DNA of 64,000 nucleotides. Source: Enterovirga aerilata. GTDB taxonomy: Bacteria; Pseudomonadota; Alphaproteobacteria; Rhizobiales; Beijerinckiaceae. The notes beneath the pieces were generated by a model. It was not told where the DNA came from. It ran no database searches and saw only the letters and a program-made list of their open reading frames with translations. This document shows positions 16,140 through 24,746 of the stretch, piece after piece (positions within the stretch are counted from its first letter, which is position 1; each line of letters opens with the position of its first letter). The stretch covers positions 62,001 through 126,000 of the forward strand of contig NZ_JABEPP010000005.1 in the NCBI RefSeq assembly GCF_013044135.1, written 5' to 3'. Both the position numbers and the translations under genes were made by a program.

Positions 16140-17024
16140 TCAATTCTTCATCCCCGTGATGGACGCGCTGAGCGCGCGCGGGTCGCGCATCGGCCAGCGG
16201 CCGCTATCGATCTGCGCCAGGAACTCGCCGACGATGCGATTGAATTCGTCCGGCTCCTCGATGTTGATCGTGTGACCCGAATTGGGCATCACGGCGAGCG
16301 CCGCGGACGGGATCGACTGCTTCATGAGTATCCCCGGAAGCAGGCAGGGCCAGTCCTCATCCCCGGTCAGGACGAGCGTCGGCACCGTGAGCTTCCTCAT
16401 CTCGTCGACGAGGTCGTAGAGCGAAGGCCGTTCGCGCTGGACGCCGAGCTGGGTGTTGGCCGAACCCAGCGCCGAATGCTGGGCGAGCATCGCCTTGAAC
16501 TCGGCGAAGCCGCGCGGGTCCTTGTTCTCGAACTGCACGCGCGTCGGGCCGTAGGCGTAGCGCTCGGCAAAAGCGGGCATGCCGTCCCGTTTGATTGTCT
16601 CGGCGATCGTGTCGGCCTCTGCCCGGAAGCGCTCGCGCGTGTCGGTCTCGGCGCCGTAGCCGCAGCCGCCGACCATGAGGGAATATGCCCTCGCCGGGTG
16701 ACGGAAGCCGAAATGGAGGGTCGCGAAGCCGCCCATCGAGAGACCGACCACATGCGCCTTCTGCTCCCCGAGATGGTCGAGCACCGCCAGGATGTCGTCC
16801 GCCGCACGCGCCTGCGAATAGGCGCCGGGGTCCTCGGGCACGTCGGATGGCGGATAACCCCGGGCCGCGAAGCTGACGCAGCGATAGCGCCGGCCGAAAT
16901 GGCGCATCTGCGGCTCCCAGCTCCGATAGCTGCCGGCGAATTCGTGCACGAAGATGACGAGCCGCCCGGCCCCGGTCTCCTCGTAGTAGAGCTTCACTCC
17001 GTCATCCGCGGTCGCATGCGGCAT
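16140..17024 (-). CDS. alpha/beta-fold hydrolase
   Basis: This 294-residue hydrolase has the oxyanion-side H-E-F-A-G-S, the nucleophile elbow G-L-S-M-G-G, an acid in T-G-D-E-D and a late H in G-H-T-I-N-I-E. The layout equals that of haloacetate dehalogenases, enol-lactonases and carboxylesterases. The start at 17024 gives the usual M-P-H-A-T-A-D-D-G-V-K-L-Y-Y beginning, whereas the longer frame to 17168 overlaps the ATPase gene. It probably opens an ester or lactone imported by the adjacent transporter. Confidence 0.85.
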   Translation of the reverse strand: MPHATADDGVKLYYEETGAGRLVIFVHEFAGSYRSWEPQMRHFGRRYRCVSFAARGYPPSDVPEDPGAYSQARAADDILAVLDHLGEQKAHVVGLSMGGFATLHFGFRHPARAYSLMVGGCGYGAETDTRERFRAEADTIAETIKRDGMPAFAERYAYGPTRVQFENKDPRGFAEFKAMLAQHSALGSANTQLGVQRERPSLYDLVDEMRKLTVPTLVLTGDEDWPCLLPGILMKQSIPSAALAVMPNSGHTINIEEPDEFNRIVGEFLAQIDSGRWPMRDPRALSASITGMKN

Positions 17025-17073
17025 CGTCGTTCTCGGTCCCTGGTTCGTGGATGTCGGCAAGGTCGGCCAACGA

Positions 17074-18243
17074 TCAGGCGGGCAGGACGGTCGCGCTGTC
17101 GAGCCCCCAGCGCACCCTGACGCGGTCGCCGGGCCGCATAGTCTCCTGACGCCCGGTATTGGCGGCATCGGAGACGATCGTACCCATCGGCCCGAGGTTC
17201 ACACGCCGGCGGACGAAGGACCCCATGTAGCTCTCCTCCTCCACCGTGCCGTCGAGCGCGGCCCCGCCCTCCCCCGGCCGGCCCTCCGGGACGACGTCGA
17301 CCTTTTCGTAGCGGAGCGCGACGAAGACCTTCGCGCCCAGCATCGCGTCGGGCGGCAGCCGTGTTGGGAAGGCCTGGCCGTTCACGGCAACCGCGCCGGT
17401 GCCATCCGCTTTCCGCCCTGCGACCGTCCCGTCATAGAAGTTCGAGTGGCCCATGAACTCGGCAACGAAGCGGTTCGCCGGCCGCTCATAGACCTCGCGC
17501 GGGGTGCCGACCTGCTGGATGCGCCCCGCATTCATCACGGCGATGCGGTCGGACATGGTGATCGCCTCGCCCTGGTCATGCGTGACGAAGATGAAGGTGC
17601 CACCGATGGCGCGATGAAGCCGGCGAAGCTCCTCCTGCATCTGTAGGCGGAGCTGCAGGTCGAGGGCGCCGAGCGGCTCGTCCAGGAGCAGTACTTCCGG
17701 GTCGTTCACGAGCGCGCGCGCCATAGCGATGCGCTGCCGCTGGCCGCCGGAGAGCTGGTCGATCTTGCGGTCGCCGTAGCCGGAAAGCCGGACAAGCGCG
17801 AGGGCTTCCTCCACCTTCCGGGCGATCTCGGGCCTTGGCACCCGCTTCATCTCGAGCCCGAAAGCGATGTTCTGGGCCACCGTGAGATGCGGGAAGAGCG
17901 CACCGTGCTGGAACACCATGTTGGTGCGCCGACGATACGGCAGGTCCCCGAGCGCGCTCCGCCCGGCGATGAGGAGGTCGCCGCTGGTCGGCGTCTCGAA
18001 GCCGCCGATGATGCGCAGCAGCGTCGTCTTCCCGCAGCCGGATGGTCCGAGGAGCGAGAAGAACTCGCCCCGGCGGATGTCGAGATTGGCCGCATCGAGC
18101 GCCCGCGTGCTGCCGAACGACTTGGTGATCCCGCGAATAGAAACCGAGATCTCCGCCTCGGCGAGGATGGAGGGCGCCGCGAGAGGCACCCCAGTCTCCT
18201 GAGTGCGCCCGGCAGGCAGGGGCACGGCGTCGGCCATGGCCAT
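17074..18243 (-). CDS. polyamine-type ABC importer ATPase (PotA-like)
   Basis: This 389-residue ATPase has Walker A G-P-S-G-C-G-K-T (66-73), signature L-S-G-G-Q-R-Q-R, Walker B L-L-L-D-E-P-L-G-A-L-D and the switch His in T-H-D-Q. It ends in a C-terminal TOBE domain. It powers the importer built by the four upstream genes at the inner membrane. The first 30 residues are a non-conserved extension. The TOBE domain suggests regulation or substrate feedback as in MalK/PotA. The substrate is probably not a polyamine, given the catabolic neighbours. Confidence 0.9.
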   Translation of the reverse strand: MAMADAVPLPAGRTQETGVPLAAPSILAEAEISVSIRGITKSFGSTRALDAANLDIRRGEFFSLLGPSGCGKTTLLRIIGGFETPTSGDLLIAGRSALGDLPYRRRTNMVFQHGALFPHLTVAQNIAFGLEMKRVPRPEIARKVEEALALVRLSGYGDRKIDQLSGGQRQRIAMARALVNDPEVLLLDEPLGALDLQLRLQMQEELRRLHRAIGGTFIFVTHDQGEAITMSDRIAVMNAGRIQQVGTPREVYERPANRFVAEFMGHSNFYDGTVAGRKADGTGAVAVNGQAFPTRLPPDAMLGAKVFVALRYEKVDVVPEGRPGEGGAALDGTVEEESYMGSFVRRRVNLGPMGTIVSDAANTGRQETMRPGDRVRVRWGLDSATVLPA

Positions 18244-18244
18244 C

Positions 18245-19360
18245 TCAGGCGCTCTTCACCCGGCTCCAGGTCTCGATCCACATATTCATGTTGGTCGGGA
18301 ACTTGAGCTGATAGTGCTTCACCGAGCCGTCGAAGATGCCGTAGCCGTATTCCTTCTTGTAGGCGTCCGTCAGGTTCTCCTGCGCGAACTTCGAGGCCGA
18401 GAGGTAGCCGCAGCCGTCGGACAGCGCCTTCGCGTAGCGCTCGCCGAGCATCGCGTTGATGACCGCATGGGCGGCCGAAACATTCTTGGAATCCTTCGGG
18501 ATGTAGGAGGCGCTGATGAGCGAGAGCACACCCTCCTTCGGCCAGGCGCCCGTGATGTTGAAGCCACGCTTCTTTAGCTCCACCCGCATCGGGACGATGC
18601 CGTAGCCGACCGCGATCTCACCGCTGGCGAGAAGGTTCGAGCCCTGCGCGAAGGTCGTGTAGAAGGTGCGGACGTTCTTCTTCTTCGAGATCAGGAACTT
18701 AGCGACCTCGCCCAACTGGTTGCGGTCCATCTTCTCGGGCTCGGCATGGCCGAGATAGAGACCTGCCGCCATCAGCATCTGATGAGCAACGTCCCACCAG
18801 CCGATCTTCCCAGCATACTTGTCCTCGAACAGGAGCGACCAGGACTGGGTGTAGGGGTCGTTATCGGGGACGACGTCGCGGTTGTAGAGGATGGAATCGA
18901 AGCCCCAGCTATGGGGGATCATGTAGACCTTGCCGTCCCGCTCGCCGATGCCCTCCTTCGAGGGCTCGTTGATGTACTTCATGTTCGGGATCAGAGAGAC
19001 GTCGATCGGCTGCACGCGCTCGGCGCCTGCCTTCGGTCCCATGACAACAGGATGCGAGAAGGCAAAGGACGAGTTCATCAGGTCGTAGCGGGCGCCGCCC
19101 GGCGCCGTGAGGCGGGATACCGTGTCTGTCCCGGAGAGGAATGCGCCCTCCTTGATGGTGACCTTCGCCTCTTCCTCTACGATCGGCTTCAGCGTCGGGC
19201 CGAGCATCGCGTTGACCATGAGGGCGGTCATCTCGGTGCTCTGGGCCACCGCGCCGGCGAAAGGCCCCAAGCCGCCGAGCGCCGCGGCGCCGGCGAGCGT
19301 CCCGCTCATGAAGCTCCGGCGGTCCATCTCCCGCCCGCGCCCCTCATCGAAGATCGTCAT
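18245..19360 (-). CDS. polyamine-type ABC importer substrate-binding protein (PotD-like)
   Basis: This protein of about 370 residues starts at ATG 19360 behind an AGGGGAGAA site. Its export signal contains M-D-R-R-S-F-M-S-G, a twin-arginine-like motif, followed by a hydrophobic core and A-V-A-Q. The mature part is a cluster-D binding fold with P-H-S-W-G-F-D-S-I-L-Y-N and W-S-L-L-F, as in spermidine/putrescine binders. Folding before export through Tat is possible but unproved. It gives the importer its specificity, which is unknown. Confidence 0.87.
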   Translation of the reverse strand: MTIFDEGRGREMDRRSFMSGTLAGAAALGGLGPFAGAVAQSTEMTALMVNAMLGPTLKPIVEEEAKVTIKEGAFLSGTDTVSRLTAPGGARYDLMNSSFAFSHPVVMGPKAGAERVQPIDVSLIPNMKYINEPSKEGIGERDGKVYMIPHSWGFDSILYNRDVVPDNDPYTQSWSLLFEDKYAGKIGWWDVAHQMLMAAGLYLGHAEPEKMDRNQLGEVAKFLISKKKNVRTFYTTFAQGSNLLASGEIAVGYGIVPMRVELKKRGFNITGAWPKEGVLSLISASYIPKDSKNVSAAHAVINAMLGERYAKALSDGCGYLSASKFAQENLTDAYKKEYGYGIFDGSVKHYQLKFPTNMNMWIETWSRVKSA

Positions 19361-19380
19361 GTCCGTTCTCCCCTGCTGGT

Positions 19381-20217
19381 TCAATGCGCGCGACCGGCGC
19401 GTGCGGATGCGGCGAAGCCGACGAAGGAGACGAGCATCGAGATCACCGTGATCACGACGCCGACGGCCGGCAGGAAAGGCGCCATCTGGTCGGAGAGCAG
19501 CGTCCAGAGGTGGACGGGCACCGTGCGCTGGTTACCGATGACGAAGAGGGTCCGGATGAACTCGTCAAAGGAGAGGGTGAAGGCGAACATGGCCGTCGCG
19601 ACCACGCCCGGCTTAATGATGGGGAAGACGACGCGCCGGAACACCGTGAGCGGACGCGCGCCTAGATCCGCCGCCGCCTCTTCAAGGCTCCGGTCGAGCC
19701 CATGGATGCGCGGGAACAGCGTCAGGAAGGCGAAGGGCAGGACCCAGGTGATGTGGACCGGCAGCGCCGTCGTCCAGACGCCGAATTGGACCTCACCGAA
19801 GCCGAAGAAGACGAGATAGATCACGCCGCCGACGATCCCGGGGATGAGGATCGGCAGCAGGATGATCTTCATGAGAAGCCCCTTGAGCGGGAACTCCTGG
19901 CGGAAGCCCAGCGCCAGGAGCAGCGCGAGCAGCGTCGCGACGGCGGCGCTCACCACCCCGAGCACCACGCTGTTCAGGATGGAGCGGAGCATTTCCGGCG
20001 AGCCCAACACCTCCTCGTACCAGCGCAGCGTCACGCCCTGGAACGGCAGCCCGATCGTCTGCGAGTCGTTGAAGGACAGCACGACCAGCAGCAGGATAGG
20101 CAGGTAGAGGAAGCAGTAGAAAAGGCCGGCATAGGCCCAGAGCAGCATCCGCCGGGCGCGCTCGCCGCGCTGGCGGGTGTCGAGCGGAGCCGAGGCCGTC
20201 ACGGCGAGGGTCGCCAT
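19381..20217 (-). CDS. ABC importer inner-membrane permease (PotC-like)
   Basis: This 278-residue protein has six predicted hydrophobic segments and the permease EAA loop E-E-A-A-A-D-L-G-A-R that docks on the ATPase. F-N-D-S after the first membrane segment is typical of PotC. The ATG at 20217 lies 2 bases beyond the previous stop, so the two permeases are made together. Relatives with polyamine-like architecture also import opines, aromatic acids and phosphonates. Confidence 0.88.
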   Translation of the reverse strand: MATLAVTASAPLDTRQRGERARRMLLWAYAGLFYCFLYLPILLLVVLSFNDSQTIGLPFQGVTLRWYEEVLGSPEMLRSILNSVVLGVVSAAVATLLALLLALGFRQEFPLKGLLMKIILLPILIPGIVGGVIYLVFFGFGEVQFGVWTTALPVHITWVLPFAFLTLFPRIHGLDRSLEEAAADLGARPLTVFRRVVFPIIKPGVVATAMFAFTLSFDEFIRTLFVIGNQRTVPVHLWTLLSDQMAPFLPAVGVVITVISMLVSFVGFAASARAGRAH

Positions 20218-20219
20218 TC

Positions 20220-21098
20220 TCAGCCTCCGATGAAGATGTCGTTGAGGCGCACGCGCCGCCCGAAGATGACGAGGCACAGGAACACGACGATCACCAGGAT
20301 GACGGAGAGCGCAGCGCCCAACGCCCAGTTGTTCGTAACCGTGTACTGAGGCGCGATGACGTTGCCGAACATCATGCCGGAAGTGCCGCCGAGGAGTTGC
20401 GGCGTCACATAGGCCCCGCAGGCGAGCAGGAAGACCATCACGCAGCCAGAGAGCACGCCCGGCATGCTGAGCGGGAAGACCACACGGAAGAAGGCCCGGA
20501 ACGGCCCGGCCCCGAGATCGGCGGCGGCATCGATGAGATTGCGGTCGATCCTGTCCAGCGACAGGTAGAGCGGCAGGGTCATGAAGAGCGTGTAGACGTA
20601 GACGAGGCCAATATGCGTCGCGCCCTCGTTGTAGAGAAGCCAGTCAAGCGGTTCCGAGATGATCCCGAGCTGGAGGAGGACGGCGTTCACCAGGCCGTTG
20701 CGCCCGAGCATCGGTAGCCACACGAAGGTGCGGACCACGTAGCTCGACCAGAAGGGCAGGAAGAGCAGGACCAGGAAGACGCCGCGCTTCGGCCCGCGCA
20801 GCGAGGCTAGGAAATAGGCCATCGGGTAGCCGACGAGCAGCGACAGCGCCGTGACCGTCAGGGCGATACGCAAAGTCTGGAGCAGAACCTGGAAATAGAT
20901 CGGGTCGTCCGCGATGACGCGGTAGTTATCGAGCGTCAGGTCGGTCGTCGTGCCGAAGATCGACGACGTCCAGAACGACATCGCGAACAGGATCGCGAGA
21001 GGGGCCACCGCGAAGGCGAGCAGCCAGAGCGCGCCCGGGATGACGAGAAGCGCTCTGAGGTCGCGCCTCCGCGGCGGTACGGACGATACCGCAGCCAT
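20220..21098 (-). CDS. ABC importer inner-membrane permease (PotB-like)
   Basis: This 292-residue partner permease begins with a short cytoplasmic tail and six hydrophobic segments. It has the EAA-type loop I-D-A-A-A-D-L-G-A-G and P-F-W-S-S-Y-V-V-R-T, as in PotB. It starts 2 bases after the CoA-transferase stop and 2 bases separate it from the next permease, so the genes form one transcript. Confidence 0.88.
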   Translation of the reverse strand: MAAVSSVPPRRRDLRALLVIPGALWLLAFAVAPLAILFAMSFWTSSIFGTTTDLTLDNYRVIADDPIYFQVLLQTLRIALTVTALSLLVGYPMAYFLASLRGPKRGVFLVLLFLPFWSSYVVRTFVWLPMLGRNGLVNAVLLQLGIISEPLDWLLYNEGATHIGLVYVYTLFMTLPLYLSLDRIDRNLIDAAADLGAGPFRAFFRVVFPLSMPGVLSGCVMVFLLACGAYVTPQLLGGTSGMMFGNVIAPQYTVTNNWALGAALSVILVIVVFLCLVIFGRRVRLNDIFIGG

Positions 21099-21100
21099 GG

Positions 21101-22249
21101 TCAGGCGACCTCGCCTAGGCTGTCGAGCACGGCGTGCGTGTGCTCGCCGAGAGCCGGCGCGGCGCGTCGGACCGAACCTGGCGTCGCCGAGAGCTTTGCC
21201 GGGATGCCGAGCGTCCGCACCCGGCCGGCGGTCGCGTGCTCCGCCTCAACCACCATCTCGCGTGCCACCACCTGCGGGTGAGCGAGGGCTTCGGCGAAGT
21301 CGAGGACTTGGCCCGCCGGGATGCCGGCCAGGTCAAATGCGTCGAGCCAATGCTGCGATGGGTATTCGCGGAAACGCTCCTGCAGCAGCTCGACCAGCTC
21401 GGCGTTGTGCGCCACACGATCCCGGTTCGCGCGGAAGCGCGGATCATTCCGGAGTTCGGGCGCATCCAGGATCCGGCACAGGGCTTCCCAGAAATTCTGC
21501 TGCGCCGCCCCGACCGTGATCCAGCCATCGGCCGTGCCGAAGACCTGATAGGGCGAGCTGCCCCGATGCGCCTGCCCGATCCGTGGCGGCTTTTCGCCCG
21601 TGGCGAAGACATGCGCGGCCTCGTAGACTCCGAAGGAGATGGCCGCGTCCAAGAGCGATACCTCCACATATTGGCCTTGGCCGGTGCGGTGCCGCGCTTC
21701 GAGCGCGGCGAGGATGCCTACGGCAAGATGCATCCCGGCCGCCACGTCCGAGAGCGCGATGGGCAGCCGGTGCGGCGGCCCGTCGGCCGGGCCGCAGACG
21801 CTCATCAGCCCGGACATACCCTGGGTCACCAGATCGAAGCCGCCGCGGTCGCGCCAGGGTCCGCTCTGGCCGAAGCCGGAGATCGCGCCATAGATCAGCC
21901 GCGGATTGAGGGCCGAGAGGGCCGACCAGCCGAGGCCCAGGCGGTCGAGCGTTCCGGGCCGGAAGTTCTCGACCAGGATATCGGCCGAGCGGACGAGGCC
22001 GAGAAGCGCGCGGCGCCCGTCGTCGCTCTTGAGGTCGAGCGTAACGGAGCGCTTGTTCCGGTTCCACACCATGAAGGGCGCACTCTCGCCCTCCACGAAG
22101 GGCGGCATGGCGCGGGCTTCGTCGCCGCGTCCGGGGCGCTCGATCTTGATGACATCCGCCCCGTGGTCGGCGAGCAGCATGGCGCAATACGGGCCGGAAA
22201 GATGGCTCGACAAGTCGAGAACCGTCAGTCCTTCCAGGGCCCCAGCCAC
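21101..22249 (-). CDS. CaiB/BaiF (class III) CoA-transferase
   Basis: This enzyme of about 382 residues moves CoA between acids through an aspartyl-CoA intermediate. Asp139 in G-G-F-D-L-V-T-Q-G is the expected nucleophile. V-L-D-L-S-S-H-L-S-G-P-Y, V-I-K-I-E-R-P-G-R-G-D and W-N-R-N-K-R are family hallmarks. The start is probably GTG 22249; the frame is open to 22300 but that part overlaps the likely operator. It is the first gene of the importer operon, so CoA activation is probably an early step after uptake. Confidence 0.88.
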   Translation of the reverse strand: MAGALEGLTVLDLSSHLSGPYCAMLLADHGADVIKIERPGRGDEARAMPPFVEGESAPFMVWNRNKRSVTLDLKSDDGRRALLGLVRSADILVENFRPGTLDRLGLGWSALSALNPRLIYGAISGFGQSGPWRDRGGFDLVTQGMSGLMSVCGPADGPPHRLPIALSDVAAGMHLAVGILAALEARHRTGQGQYVEVSLLDAAISFGVYEAAHVFATGEKPPRIGQAHRGSSPYQVFGTADGWITVGAAQQNFWEALCRILDAPELRNDPRFRANRDRVAHNAELVELLQERFREYPSQHWLDAFDLAGIPAGQVLDFAEALAHPQVVAREMVVEAEHATAGRVRTLGIPAKLSATPGSVRRAAPALGEHTHAVLDSLGEVA

Positions 22250-22267
22250 GCGCCGCCACGTCCTCGA

Positions 22268-22284
22268 TTTGTATACTGTACACG
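22268..22284. promoter_or_regulatory. candidate GntR operator (TTGTATACTGTACACGA)
   Basis: Two overlapping dyads, GTATAC and TGTACA, lie just ahead of the CoA-transferase gene. FCD-type GntR proteins often bind TTGTATACAA-like sites, and a GntR gene diverges 300 bases away. Pairing of site and regulator is inference. Confidence 0.4.
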
Positions 22285-22601
22285 ATTGATGCTGACCCAT
22301 ATGAAAGCGGGAGGCAAGCGGCTCAGCGATGGATTTTGCGGCTTTGATGGGCAGCGGCAGCGGAGAAGTTGGGCTCGTGCGCGGGACGGCGTCGCGGCCG
22401 TGACCTCGCCCGATCCGGTCTCACCAAAAGGGCTGCAGCGCGAGCCAGTGCCGGCCGGCGAAGGAGCATGACGAGCGAGGATGATCGCGAGAGACGCGCG
22501 CCTTCCTGGCGACCGCAGGCCGGCATTTTCTCCGTCGATAGTGCGAAGGACTGCCTGACGTCCCGGGGCGGGTCGGCTATAGCCGGCGAAGGCGGGGAGA
22601 G

Positions 22602-23417
22602 ATGGTCGTGACCTTGCGTGAAAGGCAGGCCGAGGCGGCCGAGGAGAACGGATCGCCTGCGGGTGCTGCGGTGCTGCGGTTCCGGGAGGCCTTCGACGCG
22701 GCGGTGATGCAGGGCACCAGCTTCGCCCTACCGACGGTCATCGGCGCCGAGCTGGCGCGCGCGCTGTCGGAGGAGATCATCACGCTCCGGCTCGAGCCCG
22801 CCTCCCGCCTCACGGAGGAGGAGGTCTGCGGCCGGTACGGCGTAAGCCGGTCGCCGGTCCGGGAAGCGTTCAAGGCGCTCGAGGCGGAAGGGCTGATCGT
22901 CCGCTCGGCGCGGCGAGGGGTGAGGGTCACCCCGATAAGCCGTCAGGATCTCGACGAGGTCTATACCTGCCGGGCGGCGCTTGAGGGGCTGGCTGCGGCG
23001 GGTGCGGCGAGGAGCGCCGACCGGCTCATCGATGCCGAATTGTCGCGTCTCATCGATGCGCTGGACGTCGCAATCAGGTCACGCAACGCGCCGGAATTCT
23101 TCAAGCACAGCGTAGGCTTCACCTCCGCGATCCACCGGCATTGCGGCAATAAGACCCTCAGGCGCATGCTGGAGGGGATCGATAAGCAGGCGCGGCGCTA
23201 CCGCTATCTCGCCCATACCTGGACGCACGAAATGCTTGAGGTGTCACTCCAGAACTATCGGGAGGTGTCGGAAGCGATCGCGCTGCGCAATACGTCGATG
23301 GCGCAGCGCCGAGCCACCCGCATGATTCGGCGGGCCCACGCTGTCATCGCGCGTGCGCTCACGGAGGCCTATCCGGGGCTGGAGCAGGGTGAGAGCGGCT
23401 CGCCCGAGCCGCGATGA
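22602..23417 (+). CDS. GntR-family (FCD) transcriptional regulator
   Basis: This 271-residue regulator has a 40-residue N-terminal extension, then the winged helix (L-T-E-E-E-V-C-G-R-Y-G-V-S-R-S-P-V-R-E-A and wing G-V-R-V-T) and the helical FCD domain. The FCD histidines are in F-K-H-S, I-H-R-H and A-H-A-V. A GGGGAGAG site precedes the ATG. It is divergent from the nine-gene operon and is its probable regulator. The roughly 300-base gap to that operon holds the candidate operator. Confidence 0.87.
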   Translation: MVVTLRERQAEAAEENGSPAGAAVLRFREAFDAAVMQGTSFALPTVIGAELARALSEEIITLRLEPASRLTEEEVCGRYGVSRSPVREAFKALEAEGLIVRSARRGVRVTPISRQDLDEVYTCRAALEGLAAAGAARSADRLIDAELSRLIDALDVAIRSRNAPEFFKHSVGFTSAIHRHCGNKTLRRMLEGIDKQARRYRYLAHTWTHEMLEVSLQNYREVSEAIALRNTSMAQRRATRMIRRAHAVIARALTEAYPGLEQGESGSPEPR

Positions 23418-23431
23418 GGGACCACGATTCG

Positions 23432-23585
23432 AAGACGCTGCGCTCTTCGTGACGGCCTGCGAGCTGCGCAGCCTGAGCAAGCGGCGGAGAAGCTGCACCT
23501 CGCGCCCTCCGCCGCATCCAGATCCTGGAGAAGCAGGCCGGGAGCCTGCTCCTCGCTCGCCGCCCCCGTGGCGTGGATCCGACAG
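23432..23585 (+). pseudogene. LysR regulator helix-turn-helix fragment
   Basis: Read with small frame corrections, the bases give A-L-F-V-T-A-C-E-L-R-S-L-S-K, then A-A-E-K-L-H-L-A-P-S-A-A-S-R, then I-L-E-K-Q-A-G-S-L-L-L-A-R-R. This is the DNA-binding half of a LysR protein. At least two small deletions and abrupt loss of homology at the IS481 scrap show it is dead. Confidence 0.6.
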
Positions 23586-23755
23586 CGGCAGGCTCACGCC
23601 GTAGCGCTTCGCCAGAGCCCTCACGCTCTCTTGACGTAGCTGTGTCGCGCGACGGACCGCCTCCGTCGTCGCGCTCCCATGGAGAGCCTAGCCATAACGT
23701 CCTTCCACTCCGCCGTGAAAAGTGCACCATTAAAGCCCAGGATCAAACATCCCCC
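23586..23755 (-). pseudogene. IS481-family transposase 5' fragment
   Basis: The minus strand reads G-S-A-T-T-E-A-V-R-R-A-T-Q and then V-R-A-L-A-K-R-Y-G-V-S, the N-terminal helix-turn-helix of the IS481 transposase found broken at 2.5-3.1 kb. The shared outer sequence (about 30 bases, GCACCAT to AAACRTCC, at 23722-23751 and 3097-3122) marks the common IS end. Only about 40 codons remain. Confidence 0.65.
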
Positions 23756-24211
23756 TAGCGAGGTCAGCAGCTGGAGAATCCTGGAACCGATATGAACGGC
23801 CGAGCGGGACCGACACTCACAACGGCCGACACCGCCGGGACTTCGGCCGGCGTACATCGGGACACTCACGCCCGTCGTGATCGGGGGCGCTTCCGGCCAG
23901 CGAGCGCCTCGGTCTGCACGATCACAAGTTCCAGGTCCTCGTCGGCCAGCGCCTGAGCTGCCGAGTTCAGGCGATCCCATGAGGCGCGAACGAGTCAAGG
24001 AAGGCTTCGGATCGGCGACCCTGAGCAGCACGTTCGGCGTGGTCTGGAGCGCCTCGGAGATGCGCAAGAGCGTCGCCAGATCGGGCTCCCTGATCCCGCT
24101 AACGTAGTGCGAGTAGCGGCGATCGCTCAAGCCGGCCCGGCGCGCCGCCTCGGCCTGCGCGATCCCAAGCTCGGCGGCTCTCTCCCGAAGTCGAGACGCA
24201 AACAGGTCCAT
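23621..24211 (-). CDS. XRE-family helix-turn-helix regulator, C-terminus probably frameshifted
   Basis: The first 75 residues (M-D-L-F-A-S-R-L-R-E-R) form a Cro/CI-type helix-turn-helix: A-Q-A-E-A-A-R-R-A-G-L-S-D-R-R-Y-S-H-Y and then D-L-A-T-L-L-R-I-S-E-A-L. After about 24000 the frame becomes low complexity. Meanwhile the neighbouring frame reads D-R-L-N-S-A-A-Q-A-L-A-D-E-D-L-E-L-V and ends at 23866, so the natural protein was probably about 115 residues. The annotated frame stays open into the IS481 scrap. A perfect dyad touches the start codon and suggests autoregulation. Confidence 0.6.
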   Translation of the reverse strand: MDLFASRLRERAAELGIAQAEAARRAGLSDRRYSHYVSGIREPDLATLLRISEALQTTPNVLLRVADPKPSLTRSRLMGSPELGSSGAGRRGPGTCDRADRGARWPEAPPITTGVSVPMYAGRSPGGVGRCECRSRSAVHIGSRILQLLTSLGGCLILGFNGALFTAEWKDVMARLSMGARRRRRSVARHSYVKRA

Positions 24212-24228
24212 CGGAACAAACTGTTCCG
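24212..24228. promoter_or_regulatory. perfect 7-3-7 inverted repeat CGGAACA-AAC-TGTTCCG
   Basis: The dyad lies directly against the XRE start codon at 24211, where bound regulator would block translation or transcription initiation. A second, smaller palindrome GGAACGTTCC is at 24247-24256. Both share GGAAC half sites, a pattern expected for a dimeric repressor. Confidence 0.55.
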
Positions 24229-24258
24229 ACAATCCTCTTCGCTCCAGGAACGTTCCGT

Positions 24259-24297
24259 GTTCCCGTATACCTACGAAATGTAGGGAAAAACGGGAAC
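24259..24297. promoter_or_regulatory. nested inverted repeats in divergent promoter region
   Basis: Outer arms GTTCCCG (24259-24265) and CGGGAAC (24291-24297) enclose inner arms CCTAC (24270-24274) and GTAGG (24280-24284). The arms resemble the GGAAC half sites nearer the XRE start. It is probably another operator for the same regulator and could also control the small gene to the right. Confidence 0.45.
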
Positions 24298-24354
24298 ATG
24301 GATGCTCTGTGGCGAGCGCTCGCGTGAACCAACTACGTCGTCCCGTGGACATGG

Positions 24355-24585
24355 TTGATCTGGGTCGGGGCCGCGATCCTGATTGGCGGCACCGTGCTCG
24401 CCCTCGACGAATGGCGGCTGCATCGGACGAGGCCGAGACCGGAGGTACGCGCCTATGCCGACGACCTGGAGCATCGCCACGGTCGAGAGGCGTTCCGCAT
24501 CAACGGCGAGGCCATGCACGAGGCCCGACTGGCTAAGGACTTCGACCGGTACCGATTCCTAAGGAGGTCTCGGGTGAGCTGGTGA
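24355..24585 (+). CDS. small single-pass membrane protein, unknown function
   Basis: This 76-residue protein starts with a hydrophobic helix (about residues 1-17, I-W-V-G-A-A-I-L-I-G-G-T-V-L-A-L). A charged, Arg/Glu-rich cytoplasmic-type tail follows. The TTG start is uncertain, because the frame is closed by a TGA at 24325 and no ATG lies in between. No family is recognised. It is divergent from the XRE gene and may be under the same operators. Confidence 0.45.
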   Translation: MIWVGAAILIGGTVLALDEWRLHRTRPRPEVRAYADDLEHRHGREAFRINGEAMHEARLAKDFDRYRFLRRSRVSW

Positions 24586-24687
24586 GTCGCTTGGTCTCAG
24601 ACAGGGCCTTATCGCTCTCGGCCGAGGATTGAGAACGAGCGGAGACCGTTTCGCGCTCGCGCGTGTTGACCCGGTATTGAACAACGT

Positions 24688-24716
24688 CAGAAACGAACGG
24701 CCGCCTCGCAGCGGCC
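24688..24716 (-). terminator. Rho-independent-like terminator after tRNA-Gly
   Basis: The stem GGCCGC/GCGGCC (24699-24704 with 24711-24716) is followed on the minus strand by GTTCGTTTCTG. It sits about 30 bases beyond the tRNA 3' end. The T-tract is interrupted, so efficiency is uncertain. Confidence 0.45.
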
Positions 24717-24746
24717 ATTCACAAACTGCTGAAGTTATTGGGAATT

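Noticed and set aside
21134-22471. 445-codon open frame on the plus strand
   Set aside because: It is the mirror of the CaiB/BaiF CoA-transferase gene, whose motifs are clear on the other strand.
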